Shown piece after piece: positions 8,001-14,171 of a DNA stretch of 18,238 nucleotides; the first letter of the stretch is position 1, and every line of letters begins with the position of its first letter. Origin of the DNA: Coriobacteriales bacterium (GTDB lineage: Bacteria; Actinomycetota; Coriobacteriia; Coriobacteriales; UBA8131); contig JAIRXA010000027.1 in assembly GCA_031268525.1 (NCBI GenBank), positions 1 to 18,238 on the forward strand. Reading direction: 5' to 3'. Both the position numbers and the translations under genes were made by a program. The notes beneath the pieces were generated by a model. It saw nothing but the letters and a program-made list of their open reading frames with translations, made no database searches and was not told where the DNA came from.

Positions 8001-9061
8001 ACGATGGGGATGAGCAGTGCACGCAAGTCCTTCTTTTCGCGCCGACCAAGCACGAGCAGCAGGACTGCCATTGAGAACGTGACAAAGACGAAAATCAGGA
8101 AGGCGTGGCTGACGACTTCCTTGGTTTCGGTCATGACCTTGTTAAAACTTGCGAATGCGTCGACGGTCCTGCGACGTTCGTCGATGTTATCGCGCGTAGC
8201 CTCCGCCGTGATTCCGGGATCAGGCTCATTGACGGCAGACGTGCTGTTGCCGGGTGCATTGAGGTTGTTGATCAACGCGAGCACATCGCCCCCTGTAATC
8301 AGTCCGCTGCGCTGTGTGGTCGACGATGTGGCATAGCCGCTCAGATTGGCGCCGCGAATGATGCAGGGGTGCAGGTCTTCGGTGCCATCGCTGCCAGCAA
8401 GCGCCGGTGCCGAGGTGACGATGAAGACCCAGTTCACGGGAACGATGGCGCGTAGGATATTGATCTGCGCGTCGTAGAAGGCGATGCCGCGGCCCTTCTC
8501 AAGGCTCAGTATGGCGAGAGCAGGGTTACTTTCCAGTCTGCTTGCCAGCGAGAAGGGGGCGTTGATGTTTGCAAGTGCCCCATCGCCTATGAGATTGTAC
8601 AGACCAGGGGTGTTTCGCGCGCTGATCATATTCCATTGCAGATTGGGTACCAACAGGATGAGAACGGGGTGGAGAGCATTCGCGGTATTGCCGAAGCCCT
8701 TGATGATCTCGGGTGCGGGGGTTCTCTCCCAGGCGGCTTCCCATATCTCTTCGGGAATGGGGGATGTGGAGTTGGGTGCAACGCCTTGGGCCGTGGCGGG
8801 CTCAACATCCTGAGCCGCAACATCCTGAGCCGCGGCGGGTGCAACGCCTTGGGCCGTGGCGGGCTCAACATCCTGAGCCGTGGCGGGCGCAACATCCTGA
8901 GCCGCAACATCCTGAGCCACGGCGGGCTCAGCGCCTCCCGACGTCCGGAGAGTTTGTGCCCAAGCGGCTTGCGGCGCAGTGGACACACCGCACAGCAGGC
9001 TGGTCAACAGGAGTATCAAAATGGCGTTTCGTAATCGAAGCATCACATAATGATACGGCAT
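5021..9061 (-). CDS. murJ: giant fusion: alkaline-phosphatase-like polytopic membrane protein + MurJ lipid II flippase
   Basis: One open frame of about 1346 codons. Numbered from ATG 9061: residues 1-36 form a signal peptide ending near AWAQ; 37-104 are an Ala/Gln/Pro/Val repeat; about 130-270 (HPVLILLVPNLQW...NTPGLYNLI) resemble the alkaline-phosphatase/phosphodiesterase fold, without an obvious catalytic metal site; about 320-675 hold some 11 membrane spans with SRYYGMGNEQ at 447-456. From about 744, SVRRSTATMATMTMLSRITG opens a complete MurJ/MviN core (to about 1258) with its Arg-containing first helix. An 82-residue Glu/Gly/Lys/Ser-rich tail follows. MurJ flips lipid II across the membrane; it is normally about 500 residues and free-standing. 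No stop separates the halves, but AGGAG sits six bases before an in-frame ATG at 6883, so MurJ (620 aa) may also be made alone. GGAGAA lies 12 bases before ATG 9061; a GTG at 9139 is an alternative start. Confidence 0.85.
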   Translation of the reverse strand: MPYHYVMLRLRNAILILLLTSLLCGVSTAPQAAWAQTLRTSGGAEPAVAQDVAAQDVAPATAQDVEPATAQGVAPAAAQDVAAQDVEPATAQGVAPNSTSPIPEEIWEAAWERTPAPEIIKGFGNTANALHPVLILLVPNLQWNMISARNTPGLYNLIGDGALANINAPFSLASRLESNPALAILSLEKGRGIAFYDAQINILRAIVPVNWVFIVTSAPALAGSDGTEDLHPCIIRGANLSGYATSSTTQRSGLITGGDVLALINNLNAPGNSTSAVNEPDPGITAEATRDNIDERRRTVDAFASFNKVMTETKEVVSHAFLIFVFVTFSMAVLLLVLGRREKKDLRALLIPIVRILCLVVLSYPPATFLMFLFLPAAPTPDDLYLSCILWTAGISFIVLLIGYYSRWVNSLIALFALSIGVIVLGQLVGGPLDMPGYMTYEVTIGSRYYGMGNEQCAVFFGSWITLSGLLINRFPKARWMPAFRTWGYAAISLALLVVACSPNIGASFGPLTWGVLGIIVTWWVFSGHRIRWWLIVGAILLAAALALGALYLDVSFNPASHMQWVIPSMQQGFPTLVHDIINGVWRVSSQTISQYVPAVAIFFLVLVVVLLFVIRVFKPGSYREFWQRNAAFSAVYSVCFVMSAITFFLEDSGVFTPAVLLLYPLAALVWLVCDLHSWHLRMLATDGTPLTLGELQRRTLAVIAPMEGVVDKGREQRVDKEQERAMSSPVETETETSPSHPSVRRSTATMATMTMLSRITGFLRTWAMAFALGNTMLTSAYSVANNLPNMLYELVAGGVLTTAFLPLYLAQLEKRGREGASNYASNLLSIGIVVLGSVALLATIFAPQVIFTQTFMTQTQTAQTAVFFFRFFAIQMVFYGVGSIISGLLNAHRSFLWPAFGPVFNNICVIITFFGYPLVASMNWSGGMVWLGIGTTLGVIAMFAVQIPALLKLKIRLRFKIDLHDPALKDTLRMALPATIFIVLNLIVVSVQNAFALNVTAQGPATIAYAWLWFALPYGVLGVALSTALYTEMSEASAAGNWPRFRSNVRLGMRTTIFMIIPLALILFTLSNQLAGLYHAGQFNYEDVLTVARVLACWCLALPFYAVYMFIYRAFSSLRDLSRFIIVDACGRVVQASLYATLTTGFGNWAGLGLVGIPIADLITYSGLTVVMSIMLRRHIGSFGLRGIIVDGLKIVVAALLAVAIPFVIAFGSYDQTIAISLTMIVSCGLFSLSVFYLLCRLFKVPEVALVNDIMGVVVRRIRKHEDEGRAGSAIEGRDESASEGERVSGGGGRGESASKGTAKDTDKGNEANKPEARREDEGLGKGAESGKPTETRADKTGEDR
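5024..5269 (-). repeat. low-complexity C-terminal tail of the MurJ fusion
   Basis: The last 82 codons after VVVRRIR are almost only E, G, K, S, A, R, D and T, with repeated GRDESASEG/GRGESASKG-like units. This is a hydrophilic, presumably disordered cytoplasmic extension beyond the MurJ fold. On DNA it is a run of CTCGC/TCGCACTC-type repeats (for example TCACTCGCACTCTCG near 5206). Confidence 0.75.
6884..6894 (-). promoter_or_regulatory. internal Shine-Dalgarno before in-frame ATG 6883 (MurJ start)
   Basis: On the minus strand AGGAG (6890-6894) is followed by six bases and ATG (6883-6881), which begins MSSPVETETETS directly ahead of the MurJ core. This is a better initiation signal than the one at the 5' end of the whole ORF. 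It suggests the fusion arose from two adjacent genes, or that MurJ is translated both fused and free. Confidence 0.65.
8750..8953 (-). repeat. Ala/Gln/Pro/Val repeat after the signal peptide (63-bp and 15/24-bp units)
   Basis: On the plus strand a 44-bp block starting GGGTGCAACGCC recurs 63 bp apart (8774-8817 and 8837-8880), and AACATCCTGAGCC occurs five times (8804, 8819, 8867, 8891, 8906). In the protein this reads as repeats of AQDV, AAQDV and EPATAQGVAP in an extracytoplasmic linker. All periods keep the frame. Confidence 0.88.
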
Positions 9062-9160
9062 TTTGGCGATATGTTCTCCATTTGAGGCAACAATCCTGTA
9101 GTATGGGTGAGTACATCCGTAAAGTAACCCAAGGCGCACATCGAAAGGTTGTCTGCGTTT

Positions 9161-10039
9161 GTGGTAAGCCTTATCTCAGCCCTCGTTTTCTGTGTTGCCG
9201 TTCCCTTTGTGGTGATGGCTATGTTGGTACCCTCTCTCGCAGCCAAAGCTCCCAAACAGCCTAACTATCGTGAGGTAATGGTCTATAACGGCCTGGGCAT
9301 CGTCTGGTTCGTCTGGCTCATTTCCTTTTGGGTAGGCGCACATCTGCTGGTGGCGCTGCGTATCGCCCAGCCCGCTTGGGTCAGTTATCTGGTACCCCTG
9401 TTCCCGCTGATTGCCGGCTCCTGCGCTTTTGGGTTGTTTGACGATTGGGTCGGCGGTAACGTCAAGGGCTTCAAGGGCCATCTGCGAGCGCTCATGCATG
9501 GGCAGCTGACAACCGGCGGACTGAAGTTTTTGGGGATCGGCCTCCTCTCCCTGTTTACCGCAGTCTCGCTCTATTTTGACGGTGGCTTGGTGAGTCTGCC
9601 CAAAGTTGTGCTCGTGACCTGCGTAATAGCACTGTTTGCAAACCTGATGAATCTCTTTGATCTGCGACCGGGGCGGGCGGGAAAGGTCTATCTGATGCTC
9701 CTGATCGTCGCTCTTGTATGCGTGGCGGTCTTTGGATTCGTGCGCCTCGGTGGCTGGGATATCGGAGCTTTGGCTCTGGCGGCTCTGGGACCGATTGCGG
9801 CAGTCTGGCGCTTCGATCTTGGAGAAAAGGGCATGATCGGGGATGCGGGCGCCAATTCCATGGGTGCCTTCCTCGGCTTTTTATTCGCGACTGCGCTACC
9901 CGTCTGGGCTCTGTGTGTGCTGACGGTGGCATTGTTTGCTATTAACCTATTAAGCGAGCGTGTGTCTTTTTCGGGCATCATCGCGCGGACTCCGATACTG
10001 GAGTGGTGGGACGAGCTGGGGCGTAGAGAGAAAAAGTAG
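9161..10039 (+). CDS. MraY/WecA-like polyprenyl-phosphate sugar-1-phosphate transferase family protein
   Basis: This is a polytopic membrane protein of about 292 residues of the PNPT superfamily, whose members transfer a sugar-1-phosphate from a nucleotide sugar onto undecaprenyl phosphate. The hallmarks are present: N-terminal KAPKQPNYREVMVYNGLG, FGLFDDW (the DD pair), NLMNLFDLRPGRAGK (matching the N..N..D motif, with DLRPGRA in place of DGLDGLA), and KGMIGDAGANSMGAFLGF (GDxG motif). It is shorter than MraY, and the DLRPGRA form marks a separate subfamily whose substrate I do not know. It is divergent from the MurJ fusion and upstream of pyrG. Start: GTG 9161 has AAAGG 12 bases before it; a TTG at 9149 is also open but has no room for a ribosome binding site. 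It probably initiates a lipid-linked glycan with the GT2 and MurJ partners. Confidence 0.8.
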   Translation: MVSLISALVFCVAVPFVVMAMLVPSLAAKAPKQPNYREVMVYNGLGIVWFVWLISFWVGAHLLVALRIAQPAWVSYLVPLFPLIAGSCAFGLFDDWVGGNVKGFKGHLRALMHGQLTTGGLKFLGIGLLSLFTAVSLYFDGGLVSLPKVVLVTCVIALFANLMNLFDLRPGRAGKVYLMLLIVALVCVAVFGFVRLGGWDIGALALAALGPIAAVWRFDLGEKGMIGDAGANSMGAFLGFLFATALPVWALCVLTVALFAINLLSERVSFSGIIARTPILEWWDELGRREKK

Positions 10040-10248
10040 GGGGCTTCGCCGTGTGTGGCACGCGTTCGTGTGTGACACAAATTCGTGCGTGGCGAGGTCG
10101 CATTGCGGTATCGAGGTCGCATTGAGGTCGTTTCGCGTGTGTTCGTGGCATGGTCGCATTGGGGTCACATCGCGTGTGCTCGTGTGGATAGGTGTGGGTG
10201 TTGGTGGTATCGGCGTAGGAGCAGCGTACTGAGAAAGGGTTACTGGAC
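10040..10248 (+). other. pyrG leader/intergenic region, GT-rich with short repeats
   Basis: These 209 bases lie between the MraY-like gene and pyrG. The region is strikingly G/T-rich on the plus strand, and GGTCGCATTG recurs at 10096, 10115 and 10152, mixed with CGTGTGT motifs. I see no strong hairpin followed by T, no clear promoter hexamers and none of the C- or G-run structure of known CTP-attenuated pyrG leaders. GAGAAAGGG at 10231-10239 is the pyrG ribosome binding site. Confidence 0.6.
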
Positions 10249-11874
10249 ATGGCAAAGCACATTTTCGTAACGGGTGGAGTCGTATCGTCGCTGGGTAAGG
10301 GTATTACTGCGGCTTCGCTGGGTCGACTGCTCAAGGCGCGTGGTTATAAGGTGACGATGCAGAAGGTCGACCCCTATCTCAACGTTGACCCCGGTACGAT
10401 GTCTCCCTTCCAGCACGGCGAGGTTTTCGTCACCGATGATGGCCACGAGGGTGATCTCGATCTGGGTCATTACGAACGCTTCATCGACGAAAGCCTGTCG
10501 CGTGAGAGCAACTTCACCGCTGGCTCCATCTATCAGTCGCTGATCGCGCGCGAGCGCCGGGGCGACTTTCTCGGCGGTACGGTGCAGGTCATCCCCCATA
10601 TGACCAACGCCATCAAGGATCGTTTCACGCGCATTGCCGACCAGAGTTCAGCCGATATCGTCATCACCGAGATCGGCGGCACCATCGGCGACATTGAGTC
10701 GCTGCCCTTCATCGAGGCGGCGCGACAGTTCAAGATGTCCAAGCCTCTGGGCGACGTGGTGTTCATCCATGTGGCACTGGTGCCCTATATCGCGGCGGCT
10801 CACGAGGTCAAGACCAAACCGACCCAGCACTCGGTCAAGGAGTTGCGCTCAATCGGTGTTCAACCCGACTTCATCGTCTGTCGCTCAGATCACGAGATCC
10901 TTGACAAGGTGCGCGAAAAGATCGCCCTGTTCTGCGACGTACGCACAGAAAACGTCATCACCTGTATCGACGCGCCCAGCATCTATCAGGTGCCCTTAAA
11001 CCTCCATGAACAGGACTTCGACAGCAAGGTGCTCAGCGTGCTCGGTCTGGAGGCGCCCGAGATCAACCTGAGCGCCTGGCGCGATTACAACGACAGGATG
11101 GGGCAGCTCAAAGGCGAGGTCTCCATCGCCATTGTCGGTAAATACGTCTCGCTGCCCGATGCCTATCTGTCAATCGCAGAGGCGCTTGGACACGCCGGGG
11201 TCTTTAATGGCTGTAAGGTTACCGTGCATCTGGTGGATGGCGAGACGCTGCGCGAAGACGGTGTGGAGCAGGTTCTGGCGCCGATGGACGGCATTCTGGT
11301 GCCCGGAGGCTTTGGTATCCGGGCCTTTGAAGGAAAGATCGCCGCGGTTAACTACGCACGCGAAAACAAGATACCCTTTCTGGGGATATGCCTCGGTTTG
11401 CATGCGGCGGTCTGTGAGTTTGCGCGCACGGTTGTGGGACTGCCCGGAGCCAACTCGGCGGAGTTCACCGATGAGGTTTTTGGTGGTATCGACTATCCGG
11501 TCATCGACCTGATGCCCGAGCAGGAGGATATCGATGATCTGGGCGGCACGATGCGTCTCGGTGCCTATCCCTGCAAAGTCGCCGAGGGAACCCGTGCGAT
11601 GGAGGCCTACGGCGAGCCTGTCATCTATGAACGCCATCGTCATCGGTATGAGGTGAACAATGTCTACCGCGAGCGTCTGATCGAAGCGGGTCTGGTGGTC
11701 AGTGGGCTGTCACCCGACGGGCGCCTTGTGGAGATGATCGAGTTGCGCGACCATCCCTGGTTTGTGGCAAGTCAGGGACATCCGGAATTCAAGAGCCGTC
11801 CGACCCGTCCACATCCGCTCTTCTGTGGGCTGGTGCGCGCCGCCGTCAGCCATGCCGATAAAGACTGCCTGTAG
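10249..11874 (+). CDS. pyrG: CTP synthase PyrG
   Basis: A 541-residue CTP synthase, the normal length; it aminates UTP to CTP using ATP and glutamine. The N-terminal synthase domain starts KHIFVTGGVVSSLGKGITAASLG (P-loop), then KVDPYLNVDPGTMSPFQHGEVFV and EIGGTIGDIES. The class I glutamine amidotransferase domain has its nucleophile Cys381 in FLGICLGLH and the His/Glu pair in GHPEFKSRP near residue 508. The nucleophile elbow reads LGLH where most homologues have LGMQ, a mild change. ATG 10249 follows AAAGG by about ten bases. CTP also feeds nucleotide-activated envelope precursors, so its place beside the glycan genes is plausible, but pyrG is a general housekeeping gene. Confidence 0.98.
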   Translation: MAKHIFVTGGVVSSLGKGITAASLGRLLKARGYKVTMQKVDPYLNVDPGTMSPFQHGEVFVTDDGHEGDLDLGHYERFIDESLSRESNFTAGSIYQSLIARERRGDFLGGTVQVIPHMTNAIKDRFTRIADQSSADIVITEIGGTIGDIESLPFIEAARQFKMSKPLGDVVFIHVALVPYIAAAHEVKTKPTQHSVKELRSIGVQPDFIVCRSDHEILDKVREKIALFCDVRTENVITCIDAPSIYQVPLNLHEQDFDSKVLSVLGLEAPEINLSAWRDYNDRMGQLKGEVSIAIVGKYVSLPDAYLSIAEALGHAGVFNGCKVTVHLVDGETLREDGVEQVLAPMDGILVPGGFGIRAFEGKIAAVNYARENKIPFLGICLGLHAAVCEFARTVVGLPGANSAEFTDEVFGGIDYPVIDLMPEQEDIDDLGGTMRLGAYPCKVAEGTRAMEAYGEPVIYERHRHRYEVNNVYRERLIEAGLVVSGLSPDGRLVEMIELRDHPWFVASQGHPEFKSRPTRPHPLFCGLVRAAVSHADKDCL

Positions 11875-11926
11875 GGGCGTCGGGCTCCACGCACAAAACT
11901 TCGACAAGGAAAGATGAGAACCCTCC

Positions 11927-13066
11927 ATGAACGCTCAACGACTGCTCGAAACCTTCTGTGATCTGGTGCGCATCTCATCGCCGAGCAAAGAGGAAGCCGA
12001 GGTCGCCATCTGGTGCGCCGCGGCCCTGAAGGAAGCCGGTTGTACCGTGCGTTTTGATGAGAGCGCGGTGACCACGGGCTCAGACACGGGCAACCTGATC
12101 GCCTACCTCCCTCCCTCGCCCGGTGTTGAGGAAACCGCGACCCTGTACTTCTCCGCGCATATGGACACCGTGAACCCCGGGCGAGGCATCGAGCCGATCA
12201 TCGGCGAGGATGGCATCATTCGCTCGACGGGTGAAACCGTCCTGGGCGGAGACGACAAGTCCGGCATCGCGCCGATCATCGAGCTGGTGCGCACGCTGGC
12301 GGAGGGCAACCGGCCGCATCCGAGGATCGGTGTGTTGCTGTCCACCTGCGAGGAGATCGGTTTGTTGGGTGCTGCGGCCATGGACAACGCTCAATTTCAC
12401 GACGAGCCCTGTTTCGTGCTTGATGCAGGCGGTGCGCCAGGCTATGTGATCATCGGCTCGCCCTTTCACCATACCTACAAGGCGACCTTCACGGGCAAGG
12501 CATCCCACGCGGGCATTCTGCCCGAGGAGGGGATATCTGCTATTATGCTAGCTGGTAAGGCGATCGTCGCGATGGAACAGGGGAGGCTCGATGCCTTCAC
12601 GACGGCCAACGTCGGCACGATCGTCGGAGGGCTTGCCGACAACATCGTGCCCGAGACCTGCATGATCAGCGGTGAGTTTCGAGCGATGGAGCCAGCGCGA
12701 CGCGATTATGTGCAGGCCGAGATGGAGGCCCGGATGCGGGAGGCGGCCGCGACGGGCGGCGGCAGTGTTGAGATCATATGGAAGGCCGAGTACGAAGGCT
12801 TTACGATTTCAGAGGACGATCCGCTCGTGCGCTTCGTGCTCGATACGGCTCGTGAGCTCGGTCTACCGGCCGATGCGGCCTTCTCCGGCGGCGGCTCGGA
12901 TGCCAACTTCCTCAACAGCCGAGGCTTGCGCCCACTCGTACTCGGGACGGGCATGACCGAGGTACACTCCACCCGTGAGGCTCTGGCCATCCGTGACCTT
13001 GAGGATACCTGCCGCCTCATCGAAGCTCTCGCCTACAACTGGCAGGAACAGCGGATGGGCCTCTGA
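11927..13066 (+). CDS. M20 family metallopeptidase, PepT-like
   Basis: A 379-residue cytoplasmic di-zinc peptidase of the M20 family, closest in look to tripeptidase T/YqjE-type proteins. The metal and catalytic residues are all visible: His78 and Asp80 in SAHMDTV, bridging Asp109 in LGGDDKSG, Glu142/Glu143 in TCEEIGLLG, Asp166 in VLDAGG and His347 in TEVHST. The dimerisation (lid) domain lies at about 180-290, starting FHHTYKATFTGKASHAGI. It probably releases amino acids from short peptides. It begins 52 bases after pyrG; AAGGA at 11906-11910 is rather far (16 bases) from ATG 11927. The last codons and stop are duplicated 78 bp downstream, in non-coding DNA. Confidence 0.9.
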   Translation: MNAQRLLETFCDLVRISSPSKEEAEVAIWCAAALKEAGCTVRFDESAVTTGSDTGNLIAYLPPSPGVEETATLYFSAHMDTVNPGRGIEPIIGEDGIIRSTGETVLGGDDKSGIAPIIELVRTLAEGNRPHPRIGVLLSTCEEIGLLGAAAMDNAQFHDEPCFVLDAGGAPGYVIIGSPFHHTYKATFTGKASHAGILPEEGISAIMLAGKAIVAMEQGRLDAFTTANVGTIVGGLADNIVPETCMISGEFRAMEPARRDYVQAEMEARMREAAATGGGSVEIIWKAEYEGFTISEDDPLVRFVLDTARELGLPADAAFSGGGSDANFLNSRGLRPLVLGTGMTEVHSTREALAIRDLEDTCRLIEALAYNWQEQRMGL

Positions 13067-13165
13067 CCTCATTGCGGTCAGTGGCAGGCGTCTCTGATCT
13101 CATGGGTCTCTGACCTCAGGCAGGAACAGCGGATGGGCCTCTGATCTCATGGGCCTCTGACCTCA
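13041..13165 (+). repeat. imperfect tandem duplication of the peptidase gene 3' end and CTCTGAYCTCA repeats
   Basis: GGCAGGAACAGCGGATGGGC, the end of the peptidase reading frame, plus its stop codon (13041-13066) recurs at 13119-13144, a 78-bp offset. Within and around it CTCTGACCTCA or CTCTGATCTCA occurs five times (13061, 13092, 13108, 13139, 13155). The second copy follows the stop codon and is not translated with the gene. Confidence 0.9.
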
Positions 13166-13294
13166 TCGCGATCAGCAGCAGACGTCTCCAGACGCCTCAA
13201 AACCTCTCCAGACGTCTCCACATTCAGGCGAATCCTTCGTCAGAGTGTGCGCAACTCCCCCAGCCCCTTTTGCCGGTAGGTTGCCCTTCCAATT

Positions 13295-13317
13295 TTTATG
13301 CGACCACATGGCATAAA
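13295..13317. promoter_or_regulatory. dyad TTTATGC-N9-GCATAAA upstream of the regulator operon
   Basis: A perfect 7-bp inverted repeat with a 9-base centre lies about 40 bases before the -10 hexamer of the putative promoter. Its position suits an activator or repressor site. LytTR proteins usually bind direct rather than inverted repeats, so the binding protein is unclear. Confidence 0.3.
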
Positions 13318-13331
13318 GCTGCTGCGTGCTG

Positions 13332-13360
13332 TACCGATTGGACCTCATTAAGGCTATAAT
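13332..13360 (+). promoter_or_regulatory. candidate promoter for the regulator-kinase-ABC operon
   Basis: A perfect -10 hexamer TATAAT is at 13355-13360. The position 17 bases upstream (TACCGA, 13332-13337) is a poor -35, which would fit a promoter needing an activator. Two ribosome binding sites follow: GGAGAGGGG (13371-13379) before ATG 13389 and GAGGGGA (13394-13400) before ATG 13407. Confidence 0.4.
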
Positions 13361-13406
13361 GGCAGCGACAGGAGAGGGGCTTATAACGATGCTGAGGGGA
13401 ATCATC

Positions 13407-14171
13407 ATGGATTCTGACACCGTTGCCACTATCTCCACCACTATCTCCACCAACTCGACGGCTCTGCGTATTGCGCTGTGCGAGGATACGCCCGTCGATG
13501 CCGATGCTCTGACTGCGCTCATCGAGCTGACGGAGATACCCTTTACGCTGGATACCTTCCCTGCCGGGGAAGACTTCCTCGCCACCTTTACCAGAGGCGC
13601 CTACGACCTGATCTTCCTCGATGTCTATATGGGCGAGCTTTCGGGTGTGCAGACCGCCGAGCGTATCCGCGACATCGATACCCAGGTCGTCATCGTCTTC
13701 ACAACGACCTCGGATGACTTCACCCGCGAGGGCTATCGACTCAACGCCTACAAGTACCTGCTCAAACCCATCGTCGCTGAGGATCTTGTCGATGCTCTGG
13801 ACCTTGCGGTGCTCAAGCGCGACAAGGCTCAGGGCGCTACGCTCGCCATCGTCACCGACAACGTTCCGGTCATTATTCCGCACACCGACATCATCTACAT
13901 CGAGGCGCTCAATCGTCGCTCGGTCATCTACACTTCCGATGGTGAGTTTGCTACGACTATGACCATCGACGACCTTGAGAAACTCTTGCCCTCGCCGCGG
14001 TTTCTACGCTCGCATCGCTCCTTCATCGTCAATCTCGATCATGTGGAGGACATCGGCGAGGACTTCATCATGGATAACGGAGGGCGCGCCTACATTGCCG
14101 TCAAGAACCACCGCAAGATCAAGCATGCCTACGATGACTACCTCTTCTCTTCGGCGAGAGGTGTTGAATGA
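13407..14171 (+). CDS. LytTR-family response regulator (AgrA-like)
   Basis: A 254-residue two-domain regulator. The receiver spans about 20-140: acidic pocket ED at 26-27 (ALCEDT), phospho-acceptor Asp72 in IFLDVYMGELSG, Thr100/101 and the conserved Lys120-Pro. The LytTR DNA-binding domain spans about 145-245: PVIIPHTDIIYIEALNRRSVIYT, FLRSHRSFIVNLDHVEDI and AVKNHRKIKHAYDDYL. It should activate transcription once phosphorylated by the kinase encoded next. ATG 13407 has GAGGGGA six bases upstream; ATG 13389, also with a ribosome binding site, would add six residues. The first codons are a small Thr/Ser/Ile repeat (ATISTTISTNST). The stop overlaps the kinase start as ATGA. Confidence 0.93.
   Translation: MDSDTVATISTTISTNSTALRIALCEDTPVDADALTALIELTEIPFTLDTFPAGEDFLATFTRGAYDLIFLDVYMGELSGVQTAERIRDIDTQVVIVFTTTSDDFTREGYRLNAYKYLLKPIVAEDLVDALDLAVLKRDKAQGATLAIVTDNVPVIIPHTDIIYIEALNRRSVIYTSDGEFATTMTIDDLEKLLPSPRFLRSHRSFIVNLDHVEDIGEDFIMDNGGRAYIAVKNHRKIKHAYDDYLFSSARGVE

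Larger units (their letters stand above)
13067..13406 (+). other. intergenic region upstream of the two-component operon
   Basis: About 340 bases without a recognised gene. The first 100 are CTCTGAYCTCA repeats, followed by a run of GACGTCTCC/GACGCCTC motifs (13181-13219), a small dyad (13295-13317) and the candidate promoter (13332-13360). No terminator hairpin with a T-run is seen after the peptidase gene. Confidence 0.7.

Noticed and set aside
9960..10232. Open frame through the pyrG leader
   Set aside because: It mostly overlaps the end of the MraY-like gene and the G/T-rich spacer; the product is a Val/Gly/Arg low-complexity string with no start signal.
13296..13883. 195-codon minus-strand frame opposite the response regulator
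   Set aside because: It is antisense to well-supported receiver and LytTR domains and has no homology-like features.
13931..14171. The regulator-kinase pair as a complete agr-type quorum system
   Set aside because: No AgrD-like peptide or AgrB-like protease is present in the window, and the kinase sensor has a different architecture.
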